From positions 3,596,001-3,660,000 of the forward strand of contig CP074381.1 of the NCBI GenBank assembly GCA_022041995.1: DNA of 64,000 bases, read 5' to 3'. Numbering within the stretch: position 1 is the stretch's first letter; the number at the start of each line of letters is the position of its first letter. Of this stretch, positions 34,616 through 42,021 are shown one piece after another. The position numbers and the translations under genes were made by a program. This DNA comes from Cupriavidus necator (lineage in GTDB: Bacteria; Pseudomonadota; Gammaproteobacteria; Burkholderiales; Burkholderiaceae). The notes beneath the pieces are model-generated. The model saw only the letters and a program-made list of their open reading frames with translations. It did not search any database and was not told the origin of the DNA.

Positions 34616-35101
34616 ATGCGCACCAAGACACTGCTCACTCTGGCCTTGTCCTTCGCCGCAGGTGCCGCCTGGGCGCAAGGCATGCCGCTCACCCTCCGCG
34701 ACGCCAGCGCCTCCACTGCCGACGATTGGGCCAAAGCCGCTCCGCTTCTGAAAGCAGCCATCGAGTGCAGGACCGCGCTGACAGCCACCCCGGCAGTCCG
34801 GGCCGTATTCAAAGCGACCAATGACGCGCTTGATGGCGACCACACCCTGCCCGAACCGCTGACCGTTTTCGGCTCGCTCAAGACGATGGGCGTCTCCATC
34901 TTCCTTGGCGGCGAGGATGAAGGCAGCAGCTATACCGTCAAGCCCGAGGGCGTGACGCTGCCCCAGGTAGTGAAGGCCGCCAACCTGAAGAAGGATGGCC
35001 CGCGCTACATCCGCAAGGTCCGCGACGGGATCATCGAGGCCAGCGAGCCGCGTCCGGGCGAAGTGCAGATCGCCTGCATCCGTGGAGGTGGCGCGCAATG
35101 A
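34616..35101 (+). CDS. Periplasmic hypothetical protein
   Basis: A 161-residue protein with a clear signal peptide (LLTLALSFAAGAAWAQ, cleavage after AWA). Two cysteines (ECRTAL and IACIRG) may form a disulfide. It overlaps the next gene by 4 bases (ATGA). It is probably a secreted part of the transfer apparatus encoded here; the family is unknown. Confidence 0.6.
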   Translation: MRTKTLLTLALSFAAGAAWAQGMPLTLRDASASTADDWAKAAPLLKAAIECRTALTATPAVRAVFKATNDALDGDHTLPEPLTVFGSLKTMGVSIFLGGEDEGSSYTVKPEGVTLPQVVKAANLKKDGPRYIRKVRDGIIEASEPRPGEVQIACIRGGGAQ

Positions 35102-35892
35102 CCACGGCCCGCCTGACCAAGCCTGCGCTCGGCGTCCTCATGGGTGCCAGCATCGCCCTGGCCGCCAGCGCTGTTGCTGGTCAGGCGGGTTCGTCCTGGT
35201 TCTCCGGGTCGTTTGCCACTGGTGGCAGTGGCAGTGCTGGTGCCGACCAGGCACTGCTCGCACAGACCGACGCCGCCATGTCGGCCCAGCTCAAGGCCGA
35301 CGCGGAGAACTGCGATCAGCTCGGCATCGGCGCGTCGATCCGCACGGCCATCGGTGCGCACTCGCAAATGGCCGCCGCGACACCGAACGTCGAGAGCCTG
35401 TTCGACCCGGCCGACGACTGCTTCTCGTCCATCAATCAGATCATCGACCTGTCCTTCTCGATCCCCAGCCTGGGCTCGATCCTCTCAGCCGCGCAGGATG
35501 CTGTCGTCAAGTACGCCCAGAAAAAGGTCTGCTCGGCCGTGGGCAAGGTGAGCGGCATGGTCACGTCGCCGATCAACCAGACCATCGCGAGCTGGAACCA
35601 GCTCGGCACGCAGTTCACCGACATCTCGGGCATGGGCAACACCGCCAACGGTGGCGCGATGTCCACCATCGACCCCCAGCTCGGCGCGGCCTACAAGCCT
35701 GCCACCAGCGGCGGGACGTACACGGTCAACGCCAACCCGTTCGCATCGAGCCAGACGACTTTCACGGGCGGCAAGACGGCCACCCCGCAGTCGTCGGCCG
35801 CCCCCGCCACGGCGCAGCCGCAAGCCGCAGCGCAGCCCGCAACCGCCGCATCCCAGAGCTTCACGAGCTGGGCCGCGAGCCTGTTCAACTGA
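35098..35892 (+). CDS. Secreted hypothetical protein
   Basis: A 264-residue protein with an N-terminal signal (ALGVLMGASIALAASAVAG). Three cysteines occur at about 65, 107 and 140. The C-terminal quarter is Ala/Pro/Gln/Thr-rich low complexity, ending SFTSWAASLFN. It resembles a structural or adhesive surface protein and is coupled to the gene before and the M23 peptidase after. No family is recognised. Confidence 0.58.
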   Translation: MTTARLTKPALGVLMGASIALAASAVAGQAGSSWFSGSFATGGSGSAGADQALLAQTDAAMSAQLKADAENCDQLGIGASIRTAIGAHSQMAAATPNVESLFDPADDCFSSINQIIDLSFSIPSLGSILSAAQDAVVKYAQKKVCSAVGKVSGMVTSPINQTIASWNQLGTQFTDISGMGNTANGGAMSTIDPQLGAAYKPATSGGTYTVNANPFASSQTTFTGGKTATPQSSAAPATAQPQAAAQPATAASQSFTSWAASLFN

Positions 35893-35905
35893 CGGAGGGC
35901 CACGC

Positions 35906-37024
35906 ATGCGCACGTTCATCGCCCTGACGCTCGCGCTGGCCTCGGCCAGCACCTGGGCCGGCACCTGCATGGTGTCGCCAACCCAGAAAGACCTCGTGAC
36001 AGGCCGCTTCGGGAAGTTCCGCGAAGGTGGTGCAGCCAACTTCGGCAGCGGCAACGCGAAGCCGCACATGCACGACGGCCTCGACTTCTCGACCGGCGCG
36101 CAGCCGGGCCAGGTCGTGGCCACCGCTGACGGCGTGGTGACGTGGGCCAAGGCACGCGGCACGGCTGGCAACACCGTGATGATCCGCCGCCCTAGCGGCG
36201 AGACGGCCGTGTTCTATCACCTGTCGCATATCGCTGTGAACGAAGGCGATCAGGTCAAGGCAGGCCAGGTCATCGGCACCTCCGGCGCGACCGGCATGGG
36301 CCCGACAGGCGTGGTGCATTTGCACTTCATCTACGGCGTGCCCAGCGCCGACGATGCACGGGCCAAGACCTTTTCGGCGGACGCTGCCAAGAACCCGGCG
36401 TTCAACCCGGGCCAGCTTCCGACCTCGCTCACGAACAAGAACGCGGCGTTCAATTTCCCTACCGACCCGAGCCCCTATTTCTGCTCCACGTATCCCATCA
36501 AGCCGGACGGCCTGGAGCCTGTCTTGGGCGGAGACACGAAGGCCCAGTACGCCAAGCTCTTCGGCTCCACGCCCGCGATGGGCGTGCCGCCGTCCACCCA
36601 GTTCGACGCAACGGCCATCGCTGCGGCCAACGGCGACGCACTGCAAGCGGCCTCGAAGGGCGCGAGCGCGCTGGCTGGCGTGCTGAACGACGCGGACGGC
36701 TTTGGCGCTCTGCCCTCCGCTCCGCTCGGGGACTACGAGTCGATGTCTCCCGCCGAGATGCTAGCCACCGAGGCGAAGCGCCGTTTCATGGATTCCCAGT
36801 GGAATCAAAACGTCACGAAGGTCAGCAGCCGCGCGCTGTGGGTGGACTACCTCAAGGCGCTGGGCACCTCGGCCTACATCAACGAGGCTATCCGGCAAAA
36901 GAAGGAGCGCGTCGAAGCACTGATGGCCGTCTACACCTCGCAGAAGCTCGCCGCGAAGCGCAGCCAGGTTGAAGCCAAACAAATGCGCGCGCTTCGTGAC
37001 GACGCGACTCGCGCGATCAAGTAG
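35906..37024 (+). CDS. M23 family peptidoglycan endopeptidase, secreted
   Basis: A 372-residue protein with a signal peptide (FIALTLALASASTWAG) starting at 35906; a longer open frame upstream has no family support. The LytM domain has HDGLD (His56, Asp60) and the HLH motif at 138-140, the zinc ligands of active M23 peptidases. Residues about 145-370 are an added C-terminal region. Such enzymes open peptidoglycan for a transfer channel in other conjugation systems, or lyse neighbours. It is active by motif; its role in conjugation is inferred from neighbours. Confidence 0.85.
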   Translation: MRTFIALTLALASASTWAGTCMVSPTQKDLVTGRFGKFREGGAANFGSGNAKPHMHDGLDFSTGAQPGQVVATADGVVTWAKARGTAGNTVMIRRPSGETAVFYHLSHIAVNEGDQVKAGQVIGTSGATGMGPTGVVHLHFIYGVPSADDARAKTFSADAAKNPAFNPGQLPTSLTNKNAAFNFPTDPSPYFCSTYPIKPDGLEPVLGGDTKAQYAKLFGSTPAMGVPPSTQFDATAIAAANGDALQAASKGASALAGVLNDADGFGALPSAPLGDYESMSPAEMLATEAKRRFMDSQWNQNVTKVSSRALWVDYLKALGTSAYINEAIRQKKERVEALMAVYTSQKLAAKRSQVEAKQMRALRDDATRAIK

Positions 37025-37035
37025 AGGACTTCGTG

Positions 37036-37524
37036 ATGCTCCTGTTCTTCGAGTTCGACCGGCTTCTCTGGAGTCACCACATCGGCGAGCACGGGCCGGC
37101 GGCCCGGCTGGCTCGCGTGCTGGATGAGTTCCCCACAGTGGAACTGGTGATGATTCGATGGGCGATTGGCCCAATTCGGGGCATGGAAGACGTGCAGGGC
37201 GAACTGCCCGAGCTTGGCAACCGCGTCAGGCATCTGTCGCATCGTCCCATGCACTCTGACGTGCTCCATGAGCGCGAGATCACCTCGACGTTGCGTCGGC
37301 TGAAACAGATCTATTGGGTCGCCGTCGTACATGAGCGCTTGGCGGGCGGCTACCTCCGCACAGCCCAGAGCAGCGGCGCTCCCCTGGTGCTCTGTCGCAA
37401 TGGCTTCGATGAAGAAGCCGCTGACCGATTGCGCGTCGCGTTGGAGCGCGTTGTGGGTGCGGAGGCGTTCGTCAGTGCGGACCACGGATTTTCCAAACCG
37501 AAGGAGTTCTCATGCGCTTTGTGA
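37036..37524 (+). CDS. HAD-like protein with altered active site
   Basis: A 162-residue protein. LFFEFDRLLW followed by LDEFPTVELVM follows the pattern of the short HAD domain whose motif I normally reads LDFDGVL and whose next motif is a strand ending in ST/SS. Here the first Asp is Glu and the motif II Ser is lost (VMIRWAI), so phosphatase activity is doubtful. It could be a structural relic used as a binding domain. It starts at ATG 37036 (GTG 37033 possible) and overlaps the next gene by 13 bases. The family call is tentative. Confidence 0.45.
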   Translation: MLLFFEFDRLLWSHHIGEHGPAARLARVLDEFPTVELVMIRWAIGPIRGMEDVQGELPELGNRVRHLSHRPMHSDVLHEREITSTLRRLKQIYWVAVVHERLAGGYLRTAQSSGAPLVLCRNGFDEEAADRLRVALERVVGAEAFVSADHGFSKPKEFSCAL

Positions 37525-38129
37525 GTCGTGCGGCTCAGGCCGCCAAGTACGTCACCGTGACGATGCCGCTGTCGATGTTCGGTTGGCAGCTGAACAAAGG
37601 ACTCTTCGCGTGGAACCGCTCAATGTGGACGCGGACGATCAATCCCACTTGCCCGGACTGCGATGCCGGCGTGCTCTTGGCTCAACGCGACAGCCCTGCG
37701 ATCCTGGATCAGGCTGAGGGTGGTGGCGCACGGCCGCTGCAAACCTGGGCCTGCAATCGCTGCGGTTTCGCAATGCTCGCTCCAGAGGGACGCAACGGTA
37801 TCCTAGAGGTCGCCAATCGCCACCGCCTGGCGCGCGCCCGGATGGCCTTTGGCGAGCTGTCACTGGCCGAGCGCGAAGCCTTCGGTCGCCAGCACCGGAT
37901 CGCCTCACGCATCTTCTTCGCCGCTGCCGCCTTGATCGGCGCTCATGGCATCTACCTGCTTGCGTCGGCCGCGCCGCTCATCATCGCCCTCAACTGGATG
38001 TCGTTCGCCGTCATGTTCTGGGTGTTCGGCATGAAGAAGTCGTATCGGTCGTGGCAGGTCACGACAGGTCACATCTTCCAGGAGGGCGCGGCGCGCCATT
38101 GGTTCGGCCACGAAAAGTGGCTTGTTTGA
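37512..38129 (+). CDS. Membrane protein with zinc-ribbon
   Basis: A 205-residue protein. Two CxxC pairs, CPDC near residue 47 and CNRC near 81, form a likely zinc ribbon. Two membrane segments follow at about 137-172 (IFFAAAALIGAHGIYLL and ALNWMSFAVMFWVF). The ribbon would be cytoplasmic or periplasmic depending on topology. No family is recognised. It belongs to the DotA-M23 operon. Confidence 0.6.
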   Translation: MRFVSRAAQAAKYVTVTMPLSMFGWQLNKGLFAWNRSMWTRTINPTCPDCDAGVLLAQRDSPAILDQAEGGGARPLQTWACNRCGFAMLAPEGRNGILEVANRHRLARARMAFGELSLAEREAFGRQHRIASRIFFAAAALIGAHGIYLLASAAPLIIALNWMSFAVMFWVFGMKKSYRSWQVTTGHIFQEGAARHWFGHEKWLV

Positions 38130-38140
38130 GGGGGGAACCC

Positions 38141-38740
38141 ATGCTGCTGTTCATCGAGCACGACGCCGTGATGGCGACCGCTGAGGCCCGCAAAGCGCTG
38201 GCCGACTTCGTGGGCCACCGGCCCGGCATCAACTTGGCCGTGTTCCACGCGGCCGACGAGTCCGAAGACGACGTGCGCGCCGTCTACCCCGCTGCGCTCC
38301 GCGAGCGCCTGCTGCTGACGCCCAAGACGCCGCGAGCGCGCGATCTATGCTTCTGGCTGGCCTACGAGGCAGGCTGCGTCTGGGCCGCCTTGCGCAGCAC
38401 CGGCAAGATGACGCAGTGCGAAGCCTGGGTGACGCTGGTGCCGCCCGCCTGGGAGGAAACGGCTCGTGAGCAGTTCGGCGACAAGCGGGTGGTGGTCATT
38501 CCTGCCGCATTCTCGGCCGCTGATGCACGCCGCCTGGCGCGCACCCTCTCCACCTACCGGCGCGTACCCGTCAATCCCGGGTCGTCGGCACGCAACCGTG
38601 CCAGCAGTGCCTCGGCCGTGCCGATGGCCTCCAGCTCGGCTGCGGTGAACACCGGCTCGCGCGGTAAATCTGCCGGCCACTCAACCCGAGCGGCCTCACC
38701 GGCAAAGCGGTCGGCCAGCTCGGCAAGCATCTTGGGGTAG
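38141..38740 (+). CDS. Hypothetical protein overlapping a convergent gene
   Basis: A 199-residue frame starting MLLFIEHDAVMATAEARKAL with GAGGGGGG upstream. Residues 1-145 look like a normal folded domain. From about residue 146 the sequence turns Ser/Ala/Arg-rich because it runs antisense to the gene at 38554-38859. The overlap is 187 bases, so either the C-terminus is accidental or a stop codon was lost. No family is recognised. Confidence 0.5.
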   Translation: MLLFIEHDAVMATAEARKALADFVGHRPGINLAVFHAADESEDDVRAVYPAALRERLLLTPKTPRARDLCFWLAYEAGCVWAALRSTGKMTQCEAWVTLVPPAWEETAREQFGDKRVVVIPAAFSAADARRLARTLSTYRRVPVNPGSSARNRASSASAVPMASSSAAVNTGSRGKSAGHSTRAASPAKRSASSASILG

Positions 38741-38859
38741 TGCTGCAGCAGCTCCGCCCCCGGCCCGGCGATGTGGCAGGCATCGAGCACCTGTTGCAAG
38801 CTCGCGGCCGTCAGCCGCAGATCGGCGACCAACGCCTCGATGCGGCTCGGTCCGGTCAC
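38554..38859 (-). CDS. Small protein downstream of kfrA
   Basis: A 101-residue, mostly helical acidic protein (MTGPSRIEALVADLRLTAAS...). Its start overlaps the stop of kfrA by 4 bases (ATGA), so it is the second gene of the kfrA operon. No family is recognised. It converges with the transfer-region operon and overlaps its last gene. Confidence 0.58.
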   Translation of the reverse strand: MTGPSRIEALVADLRLTAASLQQVLDACHIAGPGAELLQHYPKMLAELADRFAGEAARVEWPADLPREPVFTAAELEAIGTAEALLARLRADDPGLTGTRR

Positions 38860-39518
38860 TTCTTTCCGCCCTTGGCGACGGACGCATCTGCACCCGTCGT
38901 GGCGGTCAGGCCCTGAACGGTGCGTTGCAGGGCATCCAACTGCCCCTGCAAGCCCTCGACGGCCTTCGCTGAGGCCCTGAGCCCAGCCAGTTCCTGATCG
39001 CGTGCAGCAAGGGCGCGGTGGGCCTCCGCAAGCTGAGCTTCAAGTCGCTCCGCAACCAATGCTTTCTCCTGAATGGTCGCCTGCTGGGCCGCCGTGCTCA
39101 TCTCAAGCTCGCGCACGCGCTGAATGAGCGTGTCGATACGGCTCGCCTGCTCCTGTTCAATGCCTTCGAGCCGTGCGACTTCAGACTCAGCACCTGCAAG
39201 CCGACCTTCGGCCTTGTCGCGGGCAGCTTCGGCCAGCGCGAGCGGTTCGGCGACAGCCGCCTTAGCGTCGTGCAACGCATGGGCGTAAAGGGCCTGCACA
39301 AACTCGCGGCCTCTTGCTTCGACATCGGCAGGCAGGTCAACTGCGGCGATCACGCCCTTGCGCTTGGCCTCCCAAGCTTCGAGGTGCCGCTTCACCGTGG
39401 TGTACGACCCGCCTGTGCGGCCCTGTACCGCCGTAAGAGTCGGCTCGATGCCTTCCAACATGAGCGCTTCAGCCACTGAGTAAACCGCTTCTTGCGTCGC
39501 CACTTGCCTCGCCATCAT
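38856..39518 (-). CDS. kfrA: KfrA-like DNA-binding coiled-coil protein
   Basis: A 220-residue protein. The N-terminal KfrA_N-type domain (VYSVAEALMLEGIEPTLTAV... GSYTTVKRHLEAWE) binds DNA; residues about 95-200 are a long coiled coil rich in Glu, Ala and Leu. KfrA proteins of plasmids repress their own promoter and help segregational stability. ATG at 39518 has GAGGG at the right distance; a TTG one codon earlier is possible. The repeats at 39531-39580 directly upstream are the natural operator. Confidence 0.82.
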   Translation of the reverse strand: MMARQVATQEAVYSVAEALMLEGIEPTLTAVQGRTGGSYTTVKRHLEAWEAKRKGVIAAVDLPADVEARGREFVQALYAHALHDAKAAVAEPLALAEAARDKAEGRLAGAESEVARLEGIEQEQASRIDTLIQRVRELEMSTAAQQATIQEKALVAERLEAQLAEAHRALAARDQELAGLRASAKAVEGLQGQLDALQRTVQGLTATTGADASVAKGGKK

Positions 39519-39530
39519 CAATCCCTCAAC

Positions 39531-39580
39531 TTACGATAATTACCGTAACCGTATTATCGTAATTACGGTAATTACAGTCA
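39531..39580. promoter_or_regulatory. Five 9-bp near-palindromic repeats upstream of kfrA
   Basis: TTACGATAA (39531), TTACCGTAA (39540), a 5-base gap, TTATCGTAA (39554), TTACGGTAA (39563) and TTACAGTCA (39572). Units abut end to end in pairs; each is close to its own complement. The array starts 13 bases before the kfrA start, so bound KfrA would block the promoter. Confidence 0.75.
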
Positions 39581-39889
39581 AGCGCCATTGATGTGGATAT
39601 GCCCTGCCTCAAGGGCGCTGGGCAAGGCGCTTCGCCCCCCAACGCCCGTCCACGGAGGAGTGGCCCGCCTGCTGCCGCCGCCGAACCCAGCCTGTGCATG
39701 CCCTACGATGGAGGGGCAGAAGGACGCGGCCTCATGCGCTTTCCCAGGCGATTTCGCGTGGGCTGGTCTGCAAGACCACGCTCAATGCAAAACTGCGCTT
39801 GGCGTCCAATTGGAAGGCCGGCCCTTTTCTAAAGACCAAATGGGCCTTTGCGGACCACCAGCGACTCCACCGGGGCATAACGTGCGCAG

Positions 39890-39914
39890 CCCGACAGTCC
39901 GGGGGACTGTCGGG
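39890..39914. repeat. Perfect 11-bp inverted repeat
   Basis: CCCGACAGTCC (39890-39900), loop GGG, exact complement (39904-39914). No T-run. It lies in the origin-like region. Confidence 0.6.
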
Positions 39915-39943
39915 TGAGGCGGTAGGAGCCGGGCCGGTAGGCC

Positions 39944-39967
39944 AAAAACCGGCTCAAGCCGGTTTTT
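39944..39967. terminator. Bidirectional terminator-like hairpin
   Basis: AAAAACCGGCT, loop CA, AGCCGGTTTTT: an 11-bp stem with A-run and T-run, able to stop transcription from both sides of the origin-like region. Confidence 0.7.
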
Positions 39968-40221
39968 CTCCGTAGCCCGCCGAACACATGCCCCGGCGCA
40001 CAGGCCGTCGAGCACCAGCGGGCGGCTTGTCCGCCCTTCAAGCAATGCTGCCCCGCAGGGGCCTCGATTTGGGGGAGGGGAGCCGACTAGATCGGGGGAA
40101 CCCCCGCAGGGGGTGCCCCGGCCGCAGGCCGCCTTGTGCCGCCTTCTCCACAGTTTTCGCCGCTCTCGCTACTAGTGAAGTTAAAGGCAAAGAGCTACAG
40201 GCAACCTTACAGGTTTAGGGA

Positions 40222-40387
40222 GGGGGCAATTTAACGGAGGGAGGGGGCAACTTTATCGGAGCGATGCCCCGACAGGGGGGTGCCTTTATCGGAGGTCAGG
40301 GGGGTAGATTTATCGTGGACAACTTACTCCGTCCACAGGCTTGCCCCCACCTGCGTGGCTGCCCAAGGGGGGGGCGATTTATCGGAG
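40222..40387. repeat. Five G-rich iterons, candidate oriV
   Basis: Consensus GGGGG-N3/4-TTTATCGGAG, 18-19 bases. Copies at 40222-40239 (TTTAACGGAG variant), 40243-40261, 40276-40294, 40300-40318 (ends GTGG) and 40370-40387. All are in the same orientation with irregular spacing. Direct repeats of this kind are binding sites for RepA-type initiators, and the element encodes one. The last copy abuts the integrase stop codon. Confidence 0.72.
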
Positions 40388-41505
40388 CTACCCCAGCTTC
40401 TTTGCAAGGTCTTCGGCACGCGGGTGGTAGTAGCGCTTGAGCATCCTCAAGTCGCGATGCCCGGTCACGGCGGAAAGCTCCAAGACGTTGGAAAGCTTCT
40501 CGGCAAGGCGCGAGGCGGCCTCGTGACGTGTGTCGTGGAAATGGACATCGGCAAGGAACCCGGCAAGTGGCTTGCGCTTCGCCGCCTTGCAGTCTGCCTT
40601 GTACTGCTCCTGCGCGCGCTCAATGGCCCGCGTGAAACCCTTGCGCAGCGCCAAGGCAGTGGTCGCAAAGACCTTGCCTGTGCGGCGCTCTTTTGCGTCA
40701 TCCTCGACCTCAGCATCCTCGTCGGCGTCAGGGTCTGGGAGCGCGGCCAGGATTGCGACAGCCTTGGTCGAAAGCGGGACCGTCCGGGCATCCCCGTTCT
40801 TCGTGTCAGGCAAGTGCGCGGTCTGCCGCTTCAAGTCCACGTTCTCCCACTCCAGCGCAAGCAGCTCGCCGCGCCGCATTGCCGTCTCAATCGCGAGCTG
40901 GACGAGTGGCAGCAGCCACGGGTTGCGAGCCCCCTTGCTGAACGTCCCGTCAGGCAGCCGCTCACCACCCGTCAGGGCCGCTAGCAAATAGGCCTCTTCT
41001 TCGGCCGAAAACCGGCGATCTCGCGCCCTTGCCTTCTCAGGTCGCTTCACGTAGGGAATTGGGTTCTCGACATGAATGCCCCACTCGCGGCGAGCATGGT
41101 TGAGCACGGCGGAGATCACGTCAATCTCCCGATTGACCGTCGCCCCACTGACCTCCTTCAAGCGGCGGTCCCGCCAGCTAGCCACGGCGGCGCTGGTGAT
41201 CGCCGACATCTTGAGCTTGGGAAGCGAAGCGTCTTTCAAGATGACATCGATCTTGATCGACTCGATGTCGGCCGACTTTTTGGCGGGCGTGACCTCCTTC
41301 TGATACCGTTTGAGCACCTCAGCCAGCGTGTTCTTGTCTGCCTCCCGGCGATCCACAAAACCAGACGTCTCCAACTCCCGCTCGACGGCCCGCACCCACT
41401 TCTCGGCGTCCTCCTTGTACGAGAAGGTGCGGGACTGCGTGGGGAACCCCCGCGCCTTACCTTCGCCTGCCACTGCAACTCGCCCCGCTTCGTGATGGTT
41501 CCCAT
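40388..41505 (-). CDS. int: Tyrosine recombinase (integrase) of the element, apparent N-terminal frameshift
   Basis: The C-terminal catalytic domain is intact: Arg in AMRRGELLALEW, His-x-x-Arg in HDTRHEAASRL, His in TGHRDLRMLKRYY and Tyr in the same block. The family N-terminus MGTITKRGELQWQAKVRR is read from 41505, but continuing to PTQSRTFSYKEDAEKW needs one extra base in the G5 run at 41447-41451 (C5 on the given strand). Otherwise the frame can only be extended upstream through non-family sequence to 41572. It catalyses integration at the tRNA-Pro end. Either miscount of a homopolymer or an inactivating lesion that fixes the element. Confidence 0.85.
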
Positions 41506-41511
41506 GTCCCG

Positions 41512-41530
41512 TGTCCCAAATTTGTCCCAA
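41512..41530. promoter_or_regulatory. Candidate integrase arm-type sites, right end
   Basis: TGTCCCAA at 41512-41519 and TTGTCCCAA at 41522-41530, again 11 bases apart, lying just upstream of the integrase start and 50 bases inside attR. They match the pair at 11732-11751. Confidence 0.55.
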
Positions 41531-41580
41531 CAAATCAGGGATCACCTTAAACCACCAGTAAAATAGCCGCAAGGGCTAAG

Positions 41581-41627
41581 CGTTCGGGACGTAGAGGCCG
41601 GAGGTTCGAATCCTCTCACCCCGACCA
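41581..41627. repeat. attR: 47-bp direct repeat of the tRNA-Pro 3' end
   Basis: Exact copy of 11591-11637, running from the anticodon loop region to CCA. No 5' half of a tRNA precedes it, so it is an attachment site and not a second tRNA gene. Confidence 0.95.
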
Positions 41628-41700
41628 GATTTAAAAGGCCGAATCAACGTCAGTTGGTTCGGCCTTTTGTCTTTCTGCCCCCCCCCCGCTCGCCGGCAAC

Positions 41701-42021
41701 TCATCCCTTGATCGCCTTGCGCTGAAGCTTGAATGCCTTCAGGTCGGCCGCGGAAAACAGCTGGCTACGCCCCACTTCCGCATGGGGTGCCAGCTTGCCG
41801 TCGCGCACCAGCCGCCGGAGGGTGGCAATTGAAACTTCGAGGTATTCGGCCGCCTCCGCGGCGGTGAAGTCTGCTTCAGCGAGATGGCCAAAGACCTCCT
41901 CGTGCGAGAAGTTCTCGTCCTTGAAAGCCTGTTCGCCCACCAGCATGAAGAACTTGACGCGCTCCTGCGCGGGCATCTTGCTGACGGCCTTCATCAGGTC
42001 TTCTGCGGTCATGATGGTCAT
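41701..42021 (-). CDS. Helix-turn-helix antitoxin
   Basis: A 106-residue protein. The C-terminal half (FTAAEAAEYLEVSIATLRRLVRDGKL... FSAADLKAF) is an excisionase/MerR-type helix-turn-helix. It overlaps the stop of the toxin-like gene upstream by 4 bases, the usual toxin-first order for HigBA-like pairs. It lies outside attR, in the chromosome side, close to the element. Confidence 0.75.
   Translation of the reverse strand: MTIMTAEDLMKAVSKMPAQERVKFFMLVGEQAFKDENFSHEEVFGHLAEADFTAAEAAEYLEVSIATLRRLVRDGKLAPHAEVGRSQLFSAADLKAFKLQRKAIKG

Larger units (their letters stand above)
39581..40215. other. Gene-free region between kfrA and the iterons
   Basis: About 635 bases without a convincing gene; several short frames occur but none has a ribosome site or plausible composition. 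It holds two strong hairpins (listed separately) and TTCTCCACA at 40144-40152, one mismatch from a DnaA box. With the iterons this looks like a plasmid origin region. Confidence 0.5.
11591..41627. mobile_element. Integrated mobilizable plasmid-like element at tRNA-Pro (about 30 kb)
   Basis: It is bounded by 47-bp exact direct repeats of the 3' part of tRNA-Pro, with a tyrosine integrase at the right end reading inward. Contents in order: AlpA-like regulator, RepA, accessory genes, a defence block (16085-24838), an RP4-like mobilization region (24843-30536), a DotA/TraY-M23 block (31039-38740), KfrA, iterons and integrase. No VirB4, VirD4/T4CP or VirB11-like ATPase is encoded, so self-transfer is unlikely. 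I infer an integrative mobilizable element derived from, or still able to act as, a plasmid. Confidence 0.93.

Noticed and set aside
39588-40218. Short plus- and minus-strand frames between kfrA and the iterons
   Set aside because: They overlap each other in several frames, lack ribosome sites and cross the hairpins; best read as non-coding origin-like DNA.
11591-41627. A complete self-transmissible ICE
   Set aside because: No VirB4, VirB11, VirD4/T4CP or pilin-like gene is found; only relaxosome genes and a DotA/TraY-like protein are present.
41581-41627. A second tRNA-Pro gene
   Set aside because: Only the 3' 47 bases are present; no acceptor or D-arm sequence precedes them.
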